From: Lindgomyces ingoldianus
Taxonomy: Eukaryota; Ascomycota; Dothideomycetes; Pleosporales; Lindgomycetaceae
NCBI RefSeq assembly: GCF_010093535.1
Contig: NW_022985218.1
Location: 300,799-363,587, forward strand
Direction: 5' to 3'
Length of the DNA stretch: 62,789 bases
Made by a program: the position numbers and the translations under genes. Position 1 is the first letter of the stretch. The number at the start of each line of letters is the position of its first letter. Positions 61,201 through 62,789 of this stretch are shown piece after piece. The notes under the pieces were generated by a model. That model worked only from the letters and a program-made list of their open reading frames with translations, did no database searches and was not told the DNA's origin.

Positions 61201-62789
61201 CTATCAGTAGCGAATGTTGTTCGTAGGGTTTCATGGCGGCTTTCGATTGCATGGAAAGCGGCGTTCAGTGCTACAAGATTAAGGGGGCCCTTGAAACGCA
61301 CGGCAAGTGGCATGAGATACCAAGTCAGGCCAGGGTGTAGTTCTTCCAAGAACCACAACCTGCCTTGGGCGAACGATTGCTTGACAGGACCAACATGGTC
61401 AACGTGCGGGATAGCGGTAAGGGAGTTATGTGTTGATACAATGACTGCAGAGGCTAATTGGTCCAGCTGCGGGTGGCGGAAGATGTCAGCCACGCTTAGG
61501 TGCATTCCTATCCTGCGAGCTTCACCGACTAGCTTCATTGCCATGATCGAATCGCCGCCGAGGCGGAAGAAGCTGTCGTCCAGACTAATACTCTGGGGCT
61601 CGATCTGCAGTGCCTGCCCCCACAGCTGCTGTACCATCTGCTCCGTCTGCGTCGATGGCAGCCGCTTCGGCCCTTGGCTAAATAGCCGCATCTCCGCCAA
61701 TTGTTGGGATGAGAACGAGGCTCCAATCTCTCGCAATCGCTTTCTGTCAATCTTTCTTGATGAGGTCGCCGGCAAGTTTGCTACAGGAATGAACACAGAT
61801 GGTACCATGTACTGTGGTAGCCACTGCTCTAGCCTGGCCTGTATTGCCTGTATGATGTCCTGTGTATGCGTTCGCCGCGTAGCGCGTTCTTCATCATCGT
61901 GCGCCGGGGGATTTTTACTATCGTCGACTACGATGAAACAGGCCAGCATACCATCTTCACCTTTAGGCCGGATAAGCTCGACCGCGATCTGCTTCGCATA
62001 TGTGCTTGCAAGCTGGGCTTGATGCTCTATCTCCCCCAGCTCAATGCGCTGCCCACGCAGCTTTACTTGGTTGTCCTTTCGCCCGAGCAGCTCAATTGAC
62101 CCGTCTTGCTTATATCTCGCCAGGTCTCCCGTCTTGTAGAGATGTGGCTGGCTTAGATTTTCGGCAAAGGAGCGTCTCCATGCTGGAGCTTTAATAAAAG
62201 TAGCGGCCGTCTTCTCTGGCTCGTCAATGTATTCCCGGCCAAGTATGGCTCCTTCGATGAGCACCTCACCAATGGCTCCAATTGGAGCAAGCTTACTGTG
62301 GTCATTTGGGTCCACAATCCAGTAGATGCCCGTGCTGGCTCGGCCTACATCTCTAGTTGAGGACATGCTATTCAATCGTCTAGAGGACACAAAACCAGAC
62401 GTCTCGCTACTTCCATATGTCTGCCGCAGGTACACCCAGGCTTCCCACTGCACTATCTGAGAGATGCGTATTGGTTCTCCGCCTACGCATAGAGTAATCA
62501 ATGATGGCACTGCCTTGGGGCTGAGGAGATCAAGGACGGTTGAAGTAAGGAATGCCCAGGTAATTCCCATCCTAGAGATAGCTGAGGCAAGATTACTTGT
62601 CCTCTCCTCGTCTGTCGGGATGCAGACACAACCTCCATGGGTTAGAGATAGAAGAATCTCAGCCAACGAACCAGCAAAAGAGTATGATCCAAACTGGAGC
62701 GTTCGAGTCCTGTGGTGCATTCCAACGTGTCGGCCGTGGCCTACCACAGCGGAGCACGCTGACCGATGCTCAATTCTGCATCCTTTTGG
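38850..62789 (-). CDS. Giant N-methylating nonribosomal peptide synthetase, 5'-partial, 7979 aa in window
   Basis: One frame without stop or intron runs from the window edge (62789) to TAA at 38850-38852. The first in-frame start-like codon (GTG, 62747) is inside an adenylation domain, and the 14 codons before it read PKGCRIEHRSACSA, so the true start lies beyond the window. Domain order (N to C): A(partial)-T, C-A-MT-T, C-A-MT-T, C-A-T, C-A-MT-T, C-A-MT-T, CT. Carrier Ser sites (DSFFRLGGDS-like) fall near residues 412, 1912, 3410, 4486, 5983 and 7481; all six are intact. Condensation motifs HHIVSDG (four) or HHALYDG (one) are intact. Methyltransferases sit between A8 and A10, each with VLEIGSGTGM. 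No epimerase, reductase or thioesterase is present; release is by the terminal CT. It resembles cyclosporin/enniatin/destruxin-type enzymes in building blocks but not in module order. Product unknown; an N-methylated cyclic (depsi)peptide is inferred. Confidence 0.95.
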   Translation of the reverse strand, partial: PKGCRIEHRSACSAVVGHGRHVGMHHRTRTLQFGSYSFAGSLAEILLSLTHGGCVCIPTDEERTSNLASAISRMGITWAFLTSTVLDLLSPKAVPSLITLCVGGEPIRISQIVQWEAWVYLRQTYGSSETSGFVSSRRLNSMSSTRDVGRASTGIYWIVDPNDHSKLAPIGAIGEVLIEGAILGREYIDEPEKTAATFIKAPAWRRSFAENLSQPHLYKTGDLARYKQDGSIELLGRKDNQVKLRGQRIELGEIEHQAQLASTYAKQIAVELIRPKGEDGMLACFIVVDDSKNPPAHDDEERATRRTHTQDIIQAIQARLEQWLPQYMVPSVFIPVANLPATSSRKIDRKRLREIGASFSSQQLAEMRLFSQGPKRLPSTQTEQMVQQLWGQALQIEPQSISLDDSFFRLGGDSIMAMKLVGEARRIGMHLSVADIFRHPQLDQLASAVIVSTHNSLTAIPHVDHVGPVKQSFAQGRLWFLEELHPGLTWYLMPLAVRFKGPLNLVALNAAFHAIESRHETLRTTFATDRGVSVQIVQPFRAKELNIINILPDNEQGLIDAVQQDQTTPFDLRTEPGWRVSVYRVNEHDHALSIVMHHIVSDGWSVDVLMRELAAFYSAALRSQDPLSQVQPLPIQYRDFSVWQRKQVQVDEHQRQLSHWLTQLKGSRPAELLCDKPRPATLSGKADSRTLEISGRLYAELQDFCNAHEVTLFVALLAAFRATHFRLTGQDDATIGTANANRDWWEVKDIIGFFVNMQCLRITINDESFEELVQQVHGVAVASLANQDVPFETIVSQLKQDRDLSRHPLVQLVFAVHSQQNLGQLVLEGVETEGIHGAATSRFDLEFHFYPQTNGLQGNVVFSTDLYAPETIENMLSLFHNVLEGCLKDPKAVVASLPLLTNNNFAKLEAMRLVQVEQTNYPRESSVVDLFRQQASTHPSRVAVIDASAEMGYAELDRASDLLARWLVRRSIPPESLVGVLASRSCQAIVALLGILKANLAYLPFDVKIPGKRMEAILSSLSSQTIILLGSDVQPPMAKQSNVDFVLITEILNEQAKDESAGWKSGTAVGPSATNLAYVMFTSGSTGQPKGVMVEHRGIVRLVRDNNLVQHLPASRVMAHMANLAFDGSTWEIYACLLNGGTLVCIDAMAVLDPEALGRTFRQHHVQTAFMTTTLFRSHALGSPAVLNTLAMICVGGEPLHQKDFVAIQSLVSSKIINGYGPTENTTFSTSFILQKEEHLPNGVPIGRALSNSGAHVMDPELRLVPLGVIGELVVTGDGLARGYTDPQRDINRFVSVTVAGQTVRAYRTGDYVRHRPTDGLLEFFCRMDGQIKVRGNRVELGEIENVLRSHGSVSDAVTVLQQHDDDEVQLTGFVTIHEGDGLADEQAGAGPESQHVDTWEEQFDAEIYSPIHNVRPETIGRDFIGWTSMYDGTDIDKAEMNEWLDDTIATLLNGREPGHVLEIGSGTGMVLFNLGKGLQSYVGLEPSQKAVDFIMATAKSMPALAGKVQMYKATAADVGQLERPITANLVVMNSVVQYFPSQDYLFKLIQDLLALEGVRTLFFGDIRSYALYREFLATRALRMAGNKVAKADILRMMADMERVERELLVDPAFFTALPSRLPGLVEHVEILPKKMKATNELSCYRYAVVVHVRTGGQPEHDIHHIEQNRWINFAERKLGRQSLVEQLHSSSTSPLIAVSNIPHSKTSISRCLVALLDDTTSETTAQQDWLSSVYKEAKHVPALSATDLVDLAEEAGYQVEISWSRQHSRNGSLDAVFHRYQPQHGGKRVMFRFPRDDVGRPLQSLSSRPLRHQFLKKTQQQLQEMLEAQLPTYMVPQSITVLKAMPINQNGKVDRKTLAQRRENRTSHQGPLQQPTLEVEKKMQQLWARALHIDPQSIGLVDSFFRLGGDSIMAMKLVGEARRIGIHLSVADIFRHPQLDQLSSAVIASTHNPLTAIPHIDHAGPVDQSFAQRRLWFLEELHSGLTWYLMPLAVRLKGPLKLEALNTAIHAIETRHETLRTTFATDGGASVQIVQPFCAKELSVIEILPGDEQGLADAVQQDQTTSFDLCTEPGWRVSIYRVNKNDHLLSIVMHHIVSDGWSVDVLMRELAVFYSAALRSQDPLSQVQPLPIQYRDFSVWQRQQAQADEHQKQLSYWLAQLQGSRPAELMCDKPRPATLSGKADIRTLDISGRLYAELQDFCNAHEVTLFVALLAAFRATHFRLTGQDDATIGTANANRDRWEVKDIIGFFVNMQCLRITINDESFEELVQQVHRVTVASLANQDVPFESIVSQLKQDRDLSRHPLVQLVFAVHSQQNLGQLVLEGVETEGIHGAATSRFDLEFHFFQEPNGLHGNVFFSTDLYDPKTIANMLSLFHSTLQGCLRDPQAVVASLPLLTNSDFAKLDAMGLVRVEQTNYPRESSVVNLFCQQVSTHPSRVAVTDASAEMSYAELDRASGLLARWLVRRSLPPESLVGMLANRSCEAIVAFLGILKANLAYLPFDVKTPGKRMEAVLSSFPGQRVILLGSDVQPPEVKLSNVEFVRITEVLNEQANDESAGCKSDTAVGPSATSLAYVMFTSGSTGQPKGVMVEHRGIVRLVRDNNLVQHLPASRVMAHMTNLAFDVSTWEIYACLLNGGTLVCIDAMAVLDPQVMVQIFTQRAIRMAVFTPSLFRQLTLESSAIFTALEMLCVGGEAMYPQDYFAAESILTGKIINCYGPTENTGISATFVLHKKEQFTNGVPIGRALSNSGAYVMDPKLQLVPLGVIGELVVTGDGLARGYTDPQRDIDRFVTVTIAGQTVRAYRTGDYVRHRPTDGLLEFFGRIDGQIKIRGHRVELGEIEHVLRSHGSVSDAVAVLQQYVDDEVRLTGFVTIHERDALVDEQGSSSPESQHVDAWEEQFDAEIYSPIGNVRPETIGRDFIGWTSMYDGTDIDKAEMNEWLDDTIAMLLNGREPGHVLEIGSGTGMVLFNLGKGLQSYVGLEPSQKAVDFIMATAKSIPALAGRVHMYKATAADVSQLERPIIASLVVLNSVVQYFPSQDYLFKLIQDLLALEGVRTLFFGDIRSYALYREFLATRALRMAGDKVAKGDILRMMADMERVERELLVDPAFFTALPSRLPGLVEHVEILPKKMKATNELSCYRYAVVVHARTRGQPDHYIHQIEQDRWINFAERKLDPKSLLEQLHSSSLSPLMAVSNIPHSKTILSRCLVASLDDAASETTAQQDWLSSVYKEAKHVPALSATDLVDLAEEAGYQVEISWSRQYSWKGGLDAVFHRYQPQNGGKRVMFRFPSDEVDRPLHSLSSRPLRHQFLQKTQQQLHEMLEAQLPTYMVPQSITVLEAMPINQNGKVDRKMLAQQRQKVTFNQGIMPLQKLSTAQTRMQQLWAHGLGIEPERIGLNDSFFRLGGDSIAAMKLVGEARKMGMRLSVADIFRNPTLTDLAGLDYSHSGTSTEDILPFSLLGEEVDVAAAREEAAVTCGVDTSLVEDLYPCSPLQEGLVSLTSKRAGDYIMQGVLELRAEIDEEAFRAAWENVFRSMAVLRTRIVQNSNLGLLQAVIAEDIPWLEAEGLEEYLEKDKSVSMGLGDPLTRYAIITEAKEAKRWVVWTVHHALYDGWSLPHIIDVVTKAYTEGVVEQRPGFHAFIKYLNQHDEEVTAMYWKNALYDCQATLFPPLPSAVQQPVADAMIDYQCPPLPKAPSDTTTSALVRAAWAIITSRYTNSDDVVFGTTVTGRNAPVAGIEAIIGPTIATVPVRVRVAGDQTISAFLHRLQQQATDMIPYEQTGLQRIAKISAGARLACGFQTLLVVQPTSDAPGNNRVLGEWRGRSELQDFSTYGLMLQCTLSADGICITASFDRQVIEEWLVKKILSQFSFIMQQLARAQPDEKVADMDPLTPEERTELWAWNREMPAAVERCIHDLFAEQVREQPDAPAICSWDGEMTYGELDALSTRLASHLVGLGVKPEDIVPLCFEKSMWTVVAMLAVLKAGGAFLLLDLSLPHERLKVMCSRVYSTLALASAAAVPVVESLVRAVMIVNENSIVHVAQHASRTAVVQPTDTAYVIFTSGSTGEPKGCRIEHRSACSAVVGHGRHVGMHHRTRTLQFGSYSFAGSLAEILLSLTHGGCVCIPTDEERTSNLASAISRMGINWAFLTSTVLDLLSPKAVPSLTTVCVGGEPIRISQIAQWEAWVYLRQTYGSSETSGFVSSMRLNSTSSTKDVGRATTGVYWIVDPNDHSKLAPIGAIGEVLIEGAVLGREYINEPDKTAATFIKAPAWRGSFPANVSPLRLYKTGDLARYKHDGSIELLGRKDNQVKLRGQRIELGEIEHQAQLASTDVKQIAVELIHPQEEEGGILACFIVVDSRTDPPAHEDEEHATPRPYTQNVIQAIQARLEQWLPQYMVPSVFIPVPSLPATSSRKIDRKRLREIGALFSAQQLVEMRALSQGPKRLPSTQTEQTMQQLWGQALHIEPQSIGLDDSFFRLGGDSIAAMKLVGEARRIGMHLSVADIFRNPRLDQLASAATASTHNSHTAIPHIDHVSPVEPSFAQGRLWFLEQLYPGLNWYLVPFAVRIRGPLQLTALNTAVHAIESRHETLRTTFATDGGVSVQIVQPFCAKELNVIDILSGDKQGLADAVQKDQTTPFDLHTEPGWRVSVYRVNEDDHALSIVMHHIVSDGWSVAVLMRELAAFYSAALRSQDPLSQFQPLPIQYRDFSVWQRQQVQVDEHQRQLSYWLTRLQGSRPAELICDKPRPATLSGKADIRTLDISGRLYAELQGFCNAHGVTLFVVLLSAFRATHFRLTGQDDATIGTANANRDRWEVKDIIGFFVNMQCLRITVNDESFEELVQQVHEMAVASLANQDVPFESIVSQLKQDRDLSRHPLVQLVFAVHSQQNLGQLVLEGLDTEGMHGAATSRFDLEFHFYPQTNGLQGNVVFSTDLYAPETIDNMLSLFHSVLQGCLRDPKAEVASLPLLTDSDFAKLDAMGLVRVEQTNYPRESSVIDLFRQQVSAYPSRVAVTDASAEMSYAELDRGSDLVARWLVHRSFPPESLVGVLTSRSCQTIAAFLGILKANLAYLPFDVKIPGKRMEAILSSLPGQRVILLGSDVQPPEVKVKNVEFVRISEVLNEQANDESSECKSATMFGPSANSLAYVMFTSGSTGQPKGVMIEHRGIVRLVRDNNLVQHLPASRVMAHVTNLAFDVSTWEIYACLLNGGTLVCIDAMAVLDPQAMVQIFNQRAIRMAVFTPTLFRQFTLESPAIFTSVQMLCVGGEAMYPRDYFAAETILTGKLINCYGPTENTGISATFVLQKKEQFSNGVPIGRALSNSGAYVMDPKLQLVPLGVIGELIVTGDGLARGYTEPQRDINRFVTVTVAGETVRAYRTGDYVRHRPTDGLLEFFGRMDGQIKIRGNRVELGEIEHALRSHGSVSDAVTVLQQDDDDEVQLTGFVTIHEDDALAGETGAAPESQHVEAWEEQFDVDVYSSIYNVRPGTTGRDFIGWTSMYDGTDIDKVEMNEWLDDTIATLLNGQEPGHVLEIGSGTGMVLFNLGKGLQSYVGLEPSQKAVDFIMATVKSMPALAGRVHMYKATAADVSQLERPITANLVVLNSVVQYFPSQDYLFKLIQDLLALEGVRTLFFGDIRSHALYREFLATRALRMAGDKAAKVDILRMMADMERVERELLVDPAFFTALPSRLPGVVEYVEILPKKMKATNELSCYRYAVAVHIRTRGQPEHGIHYVEQDRWVDFAERKLDRRSLLEHLHSSSTSPLIAVSNIPHSKTIASRCLIASLNDAALETTAQQDWLSSVYKEAQLVPALSATDLVDIAKEAGYQVEISWSRQHSQKGGLDAVFHRYQPQDGGKRVMFRFPSDDVDRPLQSLSSRPLRHQFLQTTQQQLHEMLEAQLPAYMVPQSITVLRAMPINQNGKVDRKMLAQRRGKETFNRGIVRQQELSTVQSTLQQLWGRVLGIEAQTIGLNDSFFRLGGDSIVAMKLVGEARRMGMHLSVAHIFRHPQLDQLASAVIASTQNSLTTIPHVDQVAPVKQSFAQGRLWFLEELHPGLTWYLMPLALRLTGPLQLTALNAAIHAIESRHETLRTTFATDGGVSMQIVQPFRAKELNVIDVLPGNEQHLTDAVQQDQTTPFDLRTEPGWRVSVYRVHKNDHLLSIVMHHIVSDGWSVDVLMRELAVFYSAALRSQDPLSQVQPLPIQYRDFSVWQRQQAQVDEHQRQLSYWLTQLQESRPAELLCDKPRPSTLSGKADIRTVEISGRLYAELQQFCEAHEVTLFVALLAAFRATHFRLTGQDDATIGTANANRDRWEVKDIIGFFVNMQCLRITINDESFEELVQQVHAVTVASLANQDVPFESIVSQLKQDRDLSRHPLVQVVFAVHSQRNLGQLMLEGVETEGMHSAATSRFDLEFHFYPQTNGLQGNVVFSTDLYAPETIDNMLSLFHSVLQGCLGDPKAVVASLPLLTNSDFAKLDAMGLVQVEQTNYPRESSVVDLFRQQVSAYPSRTAVIDASAEMSYAELDRASDLLARWLVHRSFPPESLVGLLASRSCQTITAFLGILKANLAYLPFDVKIPGKRMEVILSSLPGQRIILLGSDVQPPEVKLSNVEFVRIGEVLNEQANDESSGCNSATMVGPSATSLAYVMFTSGSTGQPKGVMVEHRGIVRLVRDNNLVQYLPGSRVMAHMTNLAFDVSTWEIYASLLNGGTLVCIDAMVVLDLEAMVQIFSQHAIRMAVLTPALFRQYTLESSTIFVAVEMLCVGGEALYPRDYVAAESLLKGKLINCYGPTENTTFSTLFVLHKAEQFTNGVPIGRALSNSGAYVMDPELRLVPLGVMGELVATGDGLARGYTDPQHNINRFVTVTVAGQTVRAYRTGDYVRHRPTDGLLEFFGRMDGQIKIRGNRVELGEVEHVLRSHRSVSDAATVLQQHDGDEVQLTGFVTIHEGDALVDEQAGTGSESRHVDTWEEQFDAEIYSPIHKVRHEIIGRDFIGWTSMYDGTDIDKAEMNEWLDDTIATLLNGQEPGHVLEIGSGTGMVLFNVCKGLQSYVGLEPSQKAVDFITATVKSMPALAGRVHMYKATAADIGQLERPIAANLVVMNSVVQYFPSQDYLFKLIQDLLTLKGVRTLFFGDIRSYALYREFLATRALRMAGGKAAKADILRMMADMERVERELLVDPAFFTALPSRLPGLVEHVEIMPKKMKVTNELSCYRYAVVVHVRTRGQPEHDIHHIEQDRWIDFVERKLDRQSLLEHLHSSSTSPLIAVSNIPHSKTIVSRCLVDSLDNAATETTAQLDWLSSVYKEAKHVPALSATDLVDLAEEAGYQVEISWSRQYSWKGGLDAVFHRYQPHDGGKRVMFRFPSDDVGRPLQSLSSRPLRHQFLQKTQQQLYDMLEAQLPAYMVPQTISILEAMPVNQNGKVDRKILARRRQKMTSNRGIVQQPTSKAEKTMQQLWARVLNIDPQSIGLDDSFFHLGGDSIAAMKLVGEAGHQGIRLTIADVFRQPSLNHLVRVCRASTKLVQSILPFSLLSPETKEQILSSPEFSNTGIQRDNLVDILPATCAQQNFITQGIQNPRVAFNYLFLDIGPQLDVNLLKDSCRKLADHFPILRTRFAHARGQLWQLVIRDVGSLFTTFNVIGSLSEESHAIFLRGLEHCDPLGLPTSFILVRNKSQENRFILRLSHAQYDGVCLPIILRTLVSIYQQQPLPPTISFPTYLAHARDQRTTSGRYWRELLRNSSHTRATAKLLPKAPEDATPRLVRVGKSIFAPRLPEHLTIASLVSSAWALVLSNITGEDDIIYGHVVAGRNADIPGVTEIVGPCLNIVPVRAFTPHTRTSQELIHSIQEQHISLGQSDSMGWDEIMKECTDWPAESALDSVIQHQNIDVEFETRIAGETAKVQWFNNPFGVPSYLSVWSQPQGDKLKIMVAGNTHILAAEMAHPLLDMLVETITTLSTNLQSPLASCKSFLPAFKSKDQ
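40215..44689 (-). other. NRPS module 6: C-A-MT-T
   Basis: HHIVSDGWS near 44260-44292. A has FDVSTWEI with NCYGPTENTTF (pocket D-V-W-V-L-V-C-T-F), a hybrid of the module 3/5 and module 2 pockets. SAM motif near 41665-41697, followed by FNVCKGLQ instead of FNLGKGLQ. A10 NQNGKVDRK near 40509-40540. T near 40346. Confidence 0.88.
44690..49189 (-). other. NRPS module 5: C-A-MT-T
   Basis: LEQLYPGLNWYL near the C start; HHIVSDGWS near 48764-48793. A has FDVSTWEI and NCYGPTENTGI (pocket D-V-W-V-L-V-C-G-I). SAM motif near 46157-46192, A10 near 45010-45040, T near 44842. Confidence 0.88.
49190..52429 (-). other. NRPS module 4: divergent C, A (Asp235-less), T, no MT
   Basis: The C domain differs from the other internal C domains (LYPCSPLQEGL; active site HHALYDGWS near 51932-51965) and resembles the common fungal inter-module type. 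A has TSGSTGEPKG and again SYSFAGSLAEI, pocket A-G-A-F-L-V-T-G-F. T is near 49333. The carrier spacing to module 3 is 3227 nt, against about 4495 nt for methylating modules, confirming the missing MT. Confidence 0.88.
52430..56904 (-). other. NRPS module 3: C-A-MT-T
   Basis: C motif at about 56483-56512. A has FDVSTWEI and NCYGPTENTGI, giving manual pocket D-V-W-V-L-V-C-G-I, the same as module 5. SAM motif near 53882-53915, A10 NQNGKVDRK near 52725-52755, T near 52560. Confidence 0.88.
56905..61399 (-). other. NRPS module 2: C-A-MT-T
   Basis: C motif MHHIVSDGWS at about 60977-61006. The A domain starts near NYPRESS (about 60030) with TSGSTGQPKG and FDGSTWEI. Manual pocket D-G-W-F-I-V-G-T-F. 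MT has VLEIGSGTGM near 58380-58408 and ends before NQNGKVDRK (about 57219-57248). T is near 57055. It should load and N-methylate an alpha-amino acid. Confidence 0.88.
61400..62789 (-). other. NRPS module 1 (partial): A-T, non-methylating, Asp235-less A domain
   Basis: The window begins just after the A3 motif (PKG). Where A domains normally read FDxS, this one reads SYSFAGSLAEI, so the Asp equivalent to GrsA Asp235 is Ala. My manual pocket reading (235, 236, 239, 278, 299, 301, 322, 330, 331) is A-G-A-F-L-V-T-G-F. A10 is TSSRKIDRK, then T with LGGDSIMAMKL. It is almost identical to module 4. Confidence 0.85.

Noticed and set aside
39388..62194. Dozens of plus-strand frames of 60-317 codons opposite the NRPS
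   Set aside because: They are antisense shadows repeating at the module period, with no domains or independent codon signature.
62745..62747. Apparent NRPS start codon
   Set aside because: It is a GTG inside the A domain. The frame stays open to the window edge with conserved A3-adjacent residues (PKGCRIEHRS), so the gene is 5'-partial.
38850..62789. Identification as cyclosporin, enniatin, destruxin or aureobasidin synthetase
   Set aside because: The module and methyltransferase order does not fit the 11-module cyclosporin, 2-module enniatin, 6-module destruxin or 9-module aureobasidin layouts as I know them. Only the general type is shared.
38850..62789. Epimerisation domains in the NRPS
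   Set aside because: Every condensation-type domain is followed by an A domain, except the last, which has the CT signature. None follows a carrier as a separate E domain.

Overview
The window looks like part of a filamentous ascomycete (Pezizomycotina) genome, possibly a dothideomycete. Genes have short GT-AG introns of 45-65 nt with CTRAC-type branch sites. There is a giant intronless nonribosomal peptide synthetase (NRPS), a Pth11/SAT4-like membrane protein, and an accessory PD-(D/E)XK-like gene. The transposons are drenched in TA-rich nonsense codons of the kind left by repeat-induced point mutation (RIP). Species cannot be named from the sequence.

Layout. (1) 1-15.3 kb is AT-rich nested retrotransposons: a Ty1/Copia element (1311-7494, 266-bp LTRs, TTATT target duplication) inserted in an older, oppositely oriented Copia remnant; a 227-bp solo LTR; two inverted copies of a 1.76-kb non-autonomous LTR element; and a Ty3/Gypsy remnant. 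(2) 15.6-18.8 kb is a GC-normal island with one intact gene for a fungal PD-(D/E)XK nuclease-like protein. (3) 18.8-28.4 kb is a Fot1/pogo remnant invaded by another Fot1, a foldback Fot1 derivative, solo LTRs and a Tc1/mariner-like element with about 90-bp inverted repeats. (4) 29.0-32.6 kb is a second, more decayed element of that Tc1/mariner type. (5) 33.1-35.9 kb holds two spliced genes on the minus strand: a seven-TM rhodopsin-domain (SAT4/Pth11-like) protein and a small cupin. (6) 36-38.8 kb is solo LTRs and debris, with a 35-base assembly gap. (7) 38,850-62,789 is one uninterrupted minus-strand NRPS reading frame, 7979 residues in the window and still open at the window edge.

The NRPS reads, N to C: (A)-T | C-A-MT-T | C-A-MT-T | C-A-T | C-A-MT-T | C-A-MT-T | CT. 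It is two consecutive copies of a three-module block (one plain module, two N-methylating modules) closed by a terminal condensation domain of the fungal cyclising type. The plain A domains (modules 1 and 4) have lost the Asp that normally holds the substrate alpha-amino group. This suggests a non-alpha-amino building block such as a hydroxy acid, so the product is plausibly an N-methylated cyclic depsipeptide. The 5' end lies outside the window, so more modules may exist. The cupin and membrane-protein genes lie about 3 kb downstream on the same strand and could be cluster members, but that is unproven.
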